A stretch of DNA of 8,728 bases. It comes from Dehalococcoidia bacterium (GTDB lineage Bacteria; Chloroflexota; Dehalococcoidia; GIF9; UBA5620). A program made the position numbers and the translations under genes. Position 1 is the first letter of the stretch; every line of letters begins with the position of its first letter. The notes under the pieces were generated by a model. The model was not told where the DNA came from. It did not search any database and saw only the letters and a list, made by a program, of their open reading frames with translations. The stretch covers positions 1-8,728 of the forward strand of contig JADHWZ010000089.1 in assembly GCA_016783225.1 (NCBI GenBank), given 5' to 3'. This document shows positions 1 to 5,173 of the stretch, piece by piece.

Positions 1-63
1 GCCGGCTTCGCCCTCCCTGAGCACGGCGATGATCTGTTCCTCGGTGTACTTCCTGCGAACCAT
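1..63 (-). CDS. IS3-family transposase OrfA, N-terminal fragment (runs off the left edge)
   Basis: The 21 codons visible on the minus strand read MVRRKYTEEQIIAVLREGEAG. This is the characteristic opening of the helix-turn-helix OrfA protein of IS3-family insertion sequences (pattern (K/R)(R/K)x(F/Y)TEEQII.VL.E.EAG). OrfA binds the IS ends and, through programmed frameshifting with OrfB, makes the DDE transposase. The ATG at 63-61 is supported by a GAGGAGG Shine-Dalgarno sequence about 7 bases upstream (plus-strand 71-78). The rest of OrfA and all of OrfB lie outside the window, so it is unknown whether the element is intact. Family assignment is firm; the subgroup cannot be set from so few residues. 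Confidence 0.85.
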   Translation of the reverse strand, partial: MVRRKYTEEQIIAVLREGEAG

Positions 64-139
64 GATGAGTCCTCCTCAGCTATTCTATTATAGCGGAGGA
101 CTCTAAGTCAGGGTGTTACTGTTTCCGGGGGTATGGTCA
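1..139 (-). mobile_element. End of an IS3-family insertion sequence (5' end relative to orfA)
   Basis: Reading the minus strand from 139 inward gives TGACCATACCCCCGGAAACA, then a short leader and orfA. A terminal TG followed by a C-rich then GGAAA-type sequence fits an IS3-family inverted-repeat tip, so the boundary is placed near 139. The partner end is outside the window, so neither the inverted repeat nor a target duplication can be confirmed. A perfect minus-strand TATAAT lies at 92-87, about 24 bases before the orfA start codon, and is probably the -10 box of the transposase promoter. No convincing -35 was found at standard spacing. Confidence 0.5.
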
Positions 140-410
140 GCCAAGATTGTTTTCTCCAACAATGCCTAATGATTAATACTCTAGAAGCCTGAACTCCCAG
201 GGTACATTTACTATGCCTATCCGTAGGCACCACCTCCTTTGATACCCATCCTGCCTCCTCTTCCCGACGGATGTCCTCGACACGTTAATGTCGCCCTCGG
301 TAACCTGGGTGGGCTGTGCCCATTGCTGGAACAGCCCCGTAGAACCCAAGGGTTCGGCGCAGGTGATCACACAAAGTAGCGTAATGTGACTTCATCCCGT
401 GATTTAGCGC
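140..410. other. Gene-free stretch with a cluster of short hairpins
   Basis: No convincing gene was found between the IS end and the first small minus-strand gene. The stretch does contain four short perfect inverted repeats: 214-219 with 224-229 (TGCCTA/TAGGCA, 4-base loop TCCG), 278-282 with 289-293 (CGACA/TGTCG), 311-317 with 331-337 (GGGCTGT/ACAGCCC), and 342-347 with 350-355 (GAACCC/GGGTTC). An 8-bp palindrome GTGATCAC is at 363-370. A 65-codon open frame on the minus strand (GTG at 370) resembles nothing known and has no obvious ribosome binding site. The region could be a degraded gene, a structured RNA, or simply IS-flanking sequence. Confidence 0.4.
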
Positions 411-566
411 CTACCACCTTCTTAGCCTCGGAATATACAGGTATCTGTTCCTGAAACCATCAGCCGTCAGGCTCATTATCAACCTACCCAGAAACCACAA
501 GGCGAGTCCTACAACCGCTAAAATGGCAACCTTTCTCGTGAAGCGTGACGTACTGCGAACCGCCAT
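411..566 (-). CDS. Predicted 51-residue single-pass membrane protein
   Basis: A 51-residue frame starts at ATG 566-564 and stops with TAG at 413-411. The product has a basic N-terminus (RSTSRFTRK), one hydrophobic segment at about residues 13-31 (VAILAVVGLALWFLGRLIM) and an arginine-rich C-terminus ending RLRRW. This suggests one membrane helix with charged flanks. It lies 59 bases downstream of another small membrane-protein gene on the same strand, so the two may be co-transcribed. The Shine-Dalgarno support is poor. The same frame stays open upstream, with hydrophobic content (GIPPFIM just before the ATG) but no ATG/GTG/TTG back to the previous stop. The start is therefore uncertain and the frame may be the 3' part of a decayed gene. 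Family unknown. Confidence 0.35.
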   Translation of the reverse strand: MAVRSTSRFTRKVAILAVVGLALWFLGRLIMSLTADGFRNRYLYIPRLRRW

Positions 567-625
567 TATGAAAGGAGGTATTCCGACCGTACATACGAGG
601 GAATCAGCGACTATCCGGGAAGCCG

Positions 626-877
626 CTATTTCGGCTGCTTGGACAGCATCCAGATGCGCAAGATTGTAGCAGTCAATATGTGTGCCCCGACAATGATGAT
701 TGGTATACCCAACACCGGAATACCAGGTTCTCCCAGAGGACTACACACCCACACTCCCGCCAGAATCACAGATAAGCCAACAAGAGCGCCAACGATGAGT
801 AGTAGCGTCTCCATCGTTGCCAGCAGAACCACAAATGAACGCACAAGAGCACGAACGATGAGCAGCAGCTTATTCAC
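626..877 (-). CDS. Small hydrophobic membrane protein with internal duplication
   Basis: This is an 83-residue protein starting at GTG 877-875 with AAGGA about 6 bases upstream and a promoter-like sequence at 948-920. It is nearly all hydrophobic. Segments at about residues 4-20, 25-43 and 54-77 look like three membrane spans, separated by short turns (ATMET; SPLGEPGIPV), and the C-terminus is basic (MLSKQPK). Residues 4-20 and 25-41 are related copies: LLLIVRALVRSFVVLLA and LLLIVGALVGLSVILAG. The first copy has arginines where the second has glycines. No family is recognised. An internal ATG (residue 22) would give a 62-residue protein without the first copy, but has no good ribosome site. 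The plus-strand frame opposite is Thr/Arg/Ser-rich and looks like a shadow. Confidence 0.6.
   Translation of the reverse strand: MNKLLLIVRALVRSFVVLLATMETLLLIVGALVGLSVILAGVWVCSPLGEPGIPVLGIPIIIVGAHILTATILRIWMLSKQPK
755..868 (-). repeat. Two-copy internal repeat in the small membrane protein gene
   Basis: The 51-base stretches 868-818 and 805-755 (minus strand) are direct repeats offset by 63 bases. Aligned by eye they match at 38 of 51 positions without gaps, including the shared run CTCATCGTT. The reading frame is kept, so the duplication doubled a transmembrane segment. Divergence between the copies suggests an old, retained duplication. Confidence 0.65.
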
Positions 878-919
878 TAGAGGTTCCTTGTGTCGTCAGT
901 ACCACAATACTACGGCTAC

Positions 920-948
920 AGGATAGCAGAAGTATATCCCTGTGTCTA
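920..948 (-). promoter_or_regulatory. Predicted sigma-70-type promoter for the small membrane protein gene
   Basis: On the minus strand a TAGACA box (948-943, 5 of 6 to the -35 consensus) is followed after 17 bases by TATCCT (925-920, 4 of 6 to the -10 consensus). The start point would fall near 913, giving a short leader of about 35 bases before the GTG at 877. The fit is by eye only. Confidence 0.4.
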
Positions 949-954
949 AGTGCC

Positions 955-997
955 CGGCAAGCCTGTAGTCCGCCGTCGCTGGGACGTGCTCTTGCCG
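955..997 (+). other. Nested hairpin (possible structured RNA, upstream part)
   Basis: CGGCAAG at 955-961 pairs perfectly with CTTGCCG at 991-997. Inside it GTCC at 968-971 can pair with GGAC at 982-985. The structure is orientation-neutral; the plus strand is given because a T-run follows the next hairpin on that strand. The flanking ORF-like frame (ATG 950) is not convincing as protein. This unit and the hairpin at 1028-1068 are only 30 bases apart and may be one RNA. Confidence 0.4.
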
Positions 998-1027
998 CCT
1001 TCAGCAATCCTTCCTTTCTCCACCGAC

Positions 1028-1072
1028 AGGCCCACGCCTAGCCGTCAGGCGTGGAAACCGGCGGGCCTTTTT
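1028..1072 (+). terminator. Hairpin plus T-run: rho-independent terminator or 3' end of a structured RNA
   Basis: The inner arms CCACGCCT (1032-1039) and AGGCGTGG (1047-1054) form a perfect 8-bp stem with a 7-base loop. The outer arms AGGCCC (1028-1033) and GGGCCT (1063-1068) can form a second stem, partly competing for 1032-1033, and are followed at once by TTTTT (1068-1072). This can terminate plus-strand transcription, yet no plus-strand gene lies upstream, so a small RNA is an alternative. Hairpins of this kind also occur at the ends of IS200/IS605-type elements, but no tnpA or tnpB is present here. Confidence 0.45.
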
Positions 1073-1143
1073 CGAGGGTCCGTCTCTGCCCGCAACGTGA
1101 GCGTCAACGTCCAGCCTCTTTCGTCACACGAAACGATGAAATA

Positions 1144-1172
1144 TTGAGGTATAGGATTTGTCAGTTTATAAT
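1144..1172 (+). promoter_or_regulatory. Predicted sigma-70-type promoter for the CBS-protein transcript
   Basis: TTGAGG (1144-1149, 4 of 6 to -35) and a perfect TATAAT (1167-1172) are separated by exactly 17 bases. Transcription would start near 1179 and read through a leader of about 210 bases to the CBS-domain gene. It is the best promoter match on the plus strand before that gene. Confidence 0.5.
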
Positions 1173-1207
1173 CTATAAATGAAAGTTCCTAGAGACTCAC
1201 CAGGTAG

Positions 1208-1288
1208 CCGGGAGCAGGCCTGGCATTTATTGTCCCTGTGGAAAAGATAATTGGAGTGGTTCATCTGCTAGGGGAAGAAAGCAGTTAA
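1208..1288 (+). pseudogene. Possible CBS-domain remnant in the leader of the CBS gene
   Basis: The frame from 1208 to the TAA at 1286-1288 translates as 26 residues, with the core AFIVPVEKIIGVVHLLGEE. This resembles the second-strand/turn/third-strand part of a CBS motif (PVVD.dgkiiGVvhl.dL). A stop codon precedes it at 1205-1207 and no start or ribosome site fits, so it would be a relic, perhaps of a duplicated CBS gene. The match is short and could be chance. Nothing else gene-like was seen in 1173-1391. Confidence 0.22.
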
Positions 1289-1391
1289 CGGGGAAATGCA
1301 GGATACTCTATCTAAAGTAGTAGACTCATGGGAACTGGCTGCTCTTTATATCGTGGTTGAAGGTTAGAGATTTCAAAGGGGGTAGGTGTCA

Positions 1392-1865
1392 ATGAAGACG
1401 ATTAAAGTCAAGGATGTTTATCAGATTCACGGTACAGCCACAGATTCAATCTCCGAAGACACTTTACTAGAGCACATTATCAGCAGATTTGCTCATGAGC
1501 CAGGTCTTCGCGGAGTCTTTCTCATTGACGCACGTCAGAGATTCTCTGGAGTGATAACACGCGCTGACCTGATGAAGTGGGCGCACTTTCAGTTTTTCGG
1601 TGGGAAGGGACGGCACGATATAGCGATCTCTGATTTCTTTCGCATCGTAGATGCCAAGAAAGCTAAGGATCTCGTAAGCGGCGACCCTAAGGCGATTACT
1701 CTCAAAGAGACTGATACTCTCCAGACCGCGCTTGACAAAATGCTTGACCATGAAGAAGATGTTTTGCCGGTGGTGGACAATGAACGTAGAATCCTAGGCG
1801 ACCTTAGATTGTCCGAAGTTCTATTAAAAGTGATCGAGATGGGAAAAACAAGTGAGAGAAAATGA
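1392..1865 (+). CDS. Protein with a tandem pair of CBS domains
   Basis: The 157-residue soluble protein consists of two CBS motifs, which together form a Bateman module that usually binds adenine nucleotides and regulates a partner. The first spans about residues 5-63, with the core VFLIDARQRFSGVITRADLM. The second spans about 92-149, with ALDKMLDHEEDVLPVVD followed by RILGDLRLSEVLL. A linker containing FFGGKGRH separates them, and no catalytic or DNA-binding domain is attached. ATG 1392 is preferred because AAAGGGGG (1375-1382) sits 9 bases upstream; the in-frame GTG at 1386 would be only 3 bases from it. The gene is complete, has its own promoter at 1144-1172, and is followed by a broken Usp gene and transport genes, so a regulatory role on a nearby transporter is plausible but unproven. 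Confidence 0.85.
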   Translation: MKTIKVKDVYQIHGTATDSISEDTLLEHIISRFAHEPGLRGVFLIDARQRFSGVITRADLMKWAHFQFFGGKGRHDIAISDFFRIVDAKKAKDLVSGDPKAITLKETDTLQTALDKMLDHEEDVLPVVDNERRILGDLRLSEVLLKVIEMGKTSERK

Positions 1866-1898
1866 GCAGGGCTGAATACAGGTGGATACTATTCAACA

Positions 1899-2145
1899 AT
1901 GGTAAGTAAGACTGGACACAGTGAGGAGCAATTCCGCGACAAGGGATATAATACCTCTAATATGGTGATGGAGGGGGAGGTGGCGGAGTCTCTTCTAGTG
2001 GCTGCAGGAAGATACAAGCCAGACATGATTGCACTTGGGGGCTAAGGACCGTACCGGCATCGAGTCGTTTCTCTTCGGGAATGTCGCCGAGAAGGTAGCT
2101 CATCACGCCATGTGCTCCGTTCTTATTGGACGAACCCAAATGTAA
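1899..2145 (+). pseudogene. Universal stress protein (UspA family), N-terminally truncated and frameshifted
   Basis: Frame one (ATG 1899 to TAA 2043-2045) gives 48 residues with EVAESLLVAAGRYKPDMIAL, matching the region before the nucleotide loop of UspA-fold proteins. The rest continues one base over: RTGIESFLFGNVAEKVAHHA, then MCSVLIGRTQM and TAA at 2143-2145. The join lies in a run of five G (2036-2040). With four G the frame would read through as IALGAKDRTG. Even repaired it is 81 residues, about half the usual 140-150, lacking the first strands with the conserved Asp. The Usp loop G-x2-G-x9-G(S/T) appears as GAKD...GN, so two conserved positions differ and ATP binding is doubtful. The ribosome site is weak. 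Real decay or a homopolymer sequencing error are both possible for the indel, but not for the missing N-terminus. Confidence 0.8.
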
Positions 2146-2236
2146 AAGACACACCAATAGCGCTGGAATTCTATCTGAACATAAGAGTAATCCAGAAAAA
2201 TGTCAGGCACAACCGGGCATTGTCACTAGAGGGAAA

Positions 2237-4282
2237 GTGACCATAGACATTTTCAGTTTTCTTAGACCAAAACCGACCATATCTGATGAGGAAATCAAGA
2301 CAGGGCTGCGGTGGTTAACCCTGGAAGGCACTGTTTCCATGGGTTTCAGCAGTATCACCACCAGCGGTATACTGGCTGCATTTGCCCTCGCCCTCGGAGC
2401 GAACAACCTTCAGATTGGTATATTAGCCGCTATCCCCTTCATCACGCAGCCCCTACAGATACCGGCCATCTTCCTTGTCGAGAAATTCCAGCAGCGCAAG
2501 TCCATCGCCACAATTAGTTGGTTCTTTTCCCAGTTGCTCTGGTTTCCCGCAGCACTGATTCCCTTTTTCATTAAAGCACCCAGTGCCGGGGCAATATCGA
2601 TGCTTCTGGTACTCATGGCAGTGCGCAGCGTGCTGTCTGCCGTGTGCAACTGTGCCTGGAATCCCTGGATTCGCGACCTGATACCCCAGAAAATCCTGGG
2701 CAGCTTTGCTGCCAGACGGCTGGCTATGGCAACAGCTGTGGCCATCGTATTCGGTCTGGGGGCCGCTTTTTTTGTGGATTTCTGGAAGGGGCAGGTATCC
2801 TCTGAAAATGTCATTCATGGCTATACCTACGCTCTTCTCTTCGGTGCTGTTTTTCTGGGTATGGCCAGCCCGGTATTCATGTCATTCATGCCGGAACCGC
2901 TGATGCAATCCATTCCCGGACCGAAACCTTCGCTGGTGCAGATCCTGACCACTCCGCTGCGCGATATTAATTTCAGGAGGCTAATGCAGTTTCAGTTCCT
3001 ATGGGGCTTTGCCTCCAATCTGGTTATCCCCTTCTTTGCTGTGAATATGCTGCAGCGATTAGGCCTGCCGCTTTACTGGGTGATTGGTCTCAGCGTAATT
3101 AGCCAGCTATTTAACATTCTTTTCCTGCGGGTCTGGGGACCCTTCGCCGACCGGTTTGGTAGTAAGATAGTGCTTTCCCTGGGAGTTTCCCTGTACCTGA
3201 TTGTTTTCCTCGGCTGGATATTCACCACTATGCCGGAACGCTATTTCCTGACCATTCCACTGCTGATAATCCTGCACATCTTCGCCGGTATCGCCACTGC
3301 CGCCGTCAGTTTCACTATGGGAACAATCGGCCTGAAGCTCGCCCCCCGAGAACAGGCAACCTCTTACCTGGCCACTTCCGCACTGGCTGCTAACATCGGC
3401 GCCGGACTTGGCCCCCTGGTAGGAGGTCTTCTGGCTGACTTCTTCGCTACCAGACAGCTTAACCTGGTATTCACATGGTTAGACACCGCTCGTTCGGTTG
3501 AGCTTCCGGTCTTTAGCATGACAGGCTTCGACTTCCTTTTCGGCATCGCCTTTATCGCAGGGCTGGCAACACTGGGTATCCTGGCGACTGTCCGTGAAGA
3601 AGGCGAGGTAGACCGCGAGGTGGTTCTCGAATCGCTGATGGCTCCGATAATATCACTATCACAAACGGTTAGCTCGGTACCGGCACTTAGCTTTGTCGGT
3701 AACGTCTCGATAGGTAATTTGAGACGTGTCTCGGTACCGGGCCTGGACGTAGTGTTGGGTGTTACCGCCTATCAGATAGCCAGCACCGCCAAAGGAATAA
3801 CTACGGCAATGGTGCGTGGTCGGAGGATAGGTAGAGGACTTGCCAGAGCACTGGCTGAAGGTCTATCTACGGTTTGGAAAGACGGGGAAGGGGTAAAAAC
3901 TCATGGCCTAGAAATCAGCCAGCATACGGCACGCGGCGCTATGCACGCTCTGGACGAAAGACCGCTAGAAATAGAGAGTCTGGTGCAATCTGTAACATCA
4001 GGCGTCATTGAGGCCTCAAGAAAGGCGGGCGTGATGCCTGAGGATGCCATCGTTGGTGTTAGTCAGGGTATTATTCAGGGGGCTATGGAAACAGACGCTG
4101 ACATACGTATAGCCGTGCAACAAATCATAAAGACAGCCAGGGAAATGGCAGCTAAGGCCGGCCTTTCAGAAGAAACAGCGGTGACCAGAGCAACCGAAGG
4201 AGCACTACAGGCAGCGGAAGATTACGGGTCGGATGTATATAACAGGGTGAAGGATGCCCTGCGACAAGACAAAACTGATTGA
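2237..4282 (+). CDS. MFS transporter with a long C-terminal helical tail
   Basis: From GTG 2237 the product is 681 residues. Residues about 30-455 form a 12-helix major facilitator permease. Helix 1 follows GLRWLTLEGTVSMGFSS, and the loop between helices 2 and 3 carries VEKFQQRK. The second half has the MFS-like turn WGPFADRFGSK (about residues 300-310), the copy of the first-half loop. The last span ends near TVREEGEVD (about 452-459). The substrate cannot be read. About 229 further residues follow, which is unusual for an MFS protein: a segment rich in V/S/G, a basic patch (MVRGRRIGRGLARALAEG) and a helical repeat. The start is uncertain: the frame is open to TTG 2126, inside the Usp relic. 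GTG 2237 has AGAGGG only 3 bases upstream, and residues encoded before it look unstructured. The potassium-channel gene follows after 79 bases on the same strand. Confidence 0.85.
   Translation: MTIDIFSFLRPKPTISDEEIKTGLRWLTLEGTVSMGFSSITTSGILAAFALALGANNLQIGILAAIPFITQPLQIPAIFLVEKFQQRKSIATISWFFSQLLWFPAALIPFFIKAPSAGAISMLLVLMAVRSVLSAVCNCAWNPWIRDLIPQKILGSFAARRLAMATAVAIVFGLGAAFFVDFWKGQVSSENVIHGYTYALLFGAVFLGMASPVFMSFMPEPLMQSIPGPKPSLVQILTTPLRDINFRRLMQFQFLWGFASNLVIPFFAVNMLQRLGLPLYWVIGLSVISQLFNILFLRVWGPFADRFGSKIVLSLGVSLYLIVFLGWIFTTMPERYFLTIPLLIILHIFAGIATAAVSFTMGTIGLKLAPREQATSYLATSALAANIGAGLGPLVGGLLADFFATRQLNLVFTWLDTARSVELPVFSMTGFDFLFGIAFIAGLATLGILATVREEGEVDREVVLESLMAPIISLSQTVSSVPALSFVGNVSIGNLRRVSVPGLDVVLGVTAYQIASTAKGITTAMVRGRRIGRGLARALAEGLSTVWKDGEGVKTHGLEISQHTARGAMHALDERPLEIESLVQSVTSGVIEASRKAGVMPEDAIVGVSQGIIQGAMETDADIRIAVQQIIKTAREMAAKAGLSEETAVTRATEGALQAAEDYGSDVYNRVKDALRQDKTD
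3983..4246 (+). repeat. Tandem 44-residue helical repeat in the MFS tail
   Basis: Two consecutive units in the tail align without gaps at a period of 132 bases (44 codons). Unit one holds SRKAGVMPEDAIVGVSQGII then QGA; unit two holds MAAKAGLSEETAVTRATEGA then LQA. Shared positions include KAG, an acidic pair, A-(I/A)-V, G and Q-x-A. The segment just before (GLEISQHTARGAMHALDE) may be a third, degenerate unit. The repeats are Ala-rich amphipathic helices. No DNA-level identity is obvious, so the duplication is old. Confidence 0.6.
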
Positions 4283-4361
4283 CCCTTATTACCCCCATGT
4301 CCGCTATATATTAAGCTATTACGGCCATGAAAGCATCAGTAATCAGAAGGGAGATGACAGG

Positions 4362-5114
4362 ATGAAAAAGATGTTCACTACGCACACTCCCGATACCCAT
4401 CGGAGAGAAGAATTGCTCCATAGAATTGAGCGCCTCACCGAGCTACCATTACTAGTCCTTTCTTTCATTATGATTCCACTTCTTATCGGTCCCTTATTTT
4501 GGGAACTCTCCTCCTCGGAGGAGACCATTTTTCTCACGCTTGATACCTTCATATGGGCGATATTTGCCATTGACCTGACCATTAAGTTCATAATTGTTAC
4601 CCAGCGATTACCCTATTTAAAACGACACTGGCTCGAGGTTCTAGTAGTCATCGTACCGTTCCTCAGGCCGTTACGTGTCATTCGCATCCTCATATTCGGT
4701 TCTCGGGCGTGGGTTGGCGCGAGAAGACTGGTCAATATCGATTTCCTGCTTGTCTACGGGTTGGGCCTCATTATCATAGCCGCCACCGTGGTTGCATCAG
4801 TAGAAGGCGGTGAAAACGCTTCCATTCAATCCTTTCCTGATGCCCTGTGGTGGGCGGTGGCTACCATCACGACGGTGGGTTATGGAGATAAGGTACCGAT
4901 ATCAGTAGCGGGGAGAGCTGCCGGTTACGTACTGATGTTTGGAGGGATAGCCTTTTTCAGCGGATTCACGGCAAACCTGGCCTCATTCCTTGTTAGAAGT
5001 AAGAACGGCAATGAGAAGGTTTTTCAAGACCTCTCATCAGAAGTGGCTGGACTCCGCAAAGAAATTACCAGGCTACGTAGCCAGATCAGTCAGCAGTCTG
5101 TTTCCGATGTATAA
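4362..5114 (+). CDS. Voltage-gated-type potassium channel, six TM, with C-terminal coiled coil
   Basis: The 250-residue protein has the plan of bacterial VIC-superfamily K+ channels. S1 is at about residues 29-48, S2 at 56-79, S3 at 90-99, a short S4 with Arg 102, 105 and 108, S5 at 127-147, a pore helix, the selectivity filter TTVGYGD at 170-176, and S6 at 186-211. The intact GYG signature supports K+ selectivity; the S4 charges are few, so voltage sensing may be weak. A heptad-like tail (EVAGLRKEITRLRSQISQQ, about 225-245) probably helps tetramer assembly. There is no RCK domain. ATG 4362 is chosen over the upstream in-frame start at 4254 because AAGGGAG (4347-4353) lies 8 bases before it and the upstream residues would overlap the MFS gene. 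TTGACC (4279-4284) and TATATA after 20 bases make a poor promoter, so transcription may come from the MFS gene. Confidence 0.92.
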   Translation: MKKMFTTHTPDTHRREELLHRIERLTELPLLVLSFIMIPLLIGPLFWELSSSEETIFLTLDTFIWAIFAIDLTIKFIIVTQRLPYLKRHWLEVLVVIVPFLRPLRVIRILIFGSRAWVGARRLVNIDFLLVYGLGLIIIAATVVASVEGGENASIQSFPDALWWAVATITTVGYGDKVPISVAGRAAGYVLMFGGIAFFSGFTANLASFLVRSKNGNEKVFQDLSSEVAGLRKEITRLRSQISQQSVSDV

Positions 5115-5173
5115 AGGGAATTGCTTGATGTGCATATCTCTTTTTTGCATACAGAAAGACCAATTCTTGATTG

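Noticed and set aside
230..240. CACCTCCTTT, identical to the anti-Shine-Dalgarno end of 16S rRNA
   Set aside because: The match is only about ten bases, and the preceding sequence does not resemble the conserved 16S 3' helix, so it is taken as chance.
173..370. Minus-strand 65-codon frame from GTG
   Set aside because: No recognisable motif and no ribosome site; it crosses all four hairpins of that stretch.
639..926. Plus-strand 95-codon frame rich in Thr, Ser and Arg
   Set aside because: It is antisense to the hydrophobic small membrane protein, and its composition is what a reverse complement of Leu/Val/Ile codons gives. It has no ribosome site.
955..1060. Minus-strand string GGCAAGAGCACGTCCCAGCG, faintly like the GGTAAGAGC...CAGC block of RNase P RNA
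   Set aside because: The other universally conserved RNase P blocks (GAGGAAAGTCC and the 3' ACAG-A region) are not found nearby.
950..1147. Plus-strand 65-codon frame
   Set aside because: It runs through two strong hairpins and a T-run, has no Shine-Dalgarno sequence and resembles no protein.
2030..2050. Programmed ribosomal frameshift in the Usp gene
   Set aside because: The join would need a +1 shift at a plain G-run, with no stimulatory site or known recoding motif, and the N-terminal half is missing as well. Decay or a sequencing error is simpler.
2126..2236. Upstream start (TTG 2126) for the MFS gene
   Set aside because: It would overlap the Usp relic, has no ribosome site, and adds residues with no family resemblance. 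GTG 2237 is preferred though not proven.
5115..5173. Bidirectional terminator between the convergent channel and antiporter genes
   Set aside because: There is a T6 run and a direct repeat TGCATA, but no stem long enough to call a terminator.
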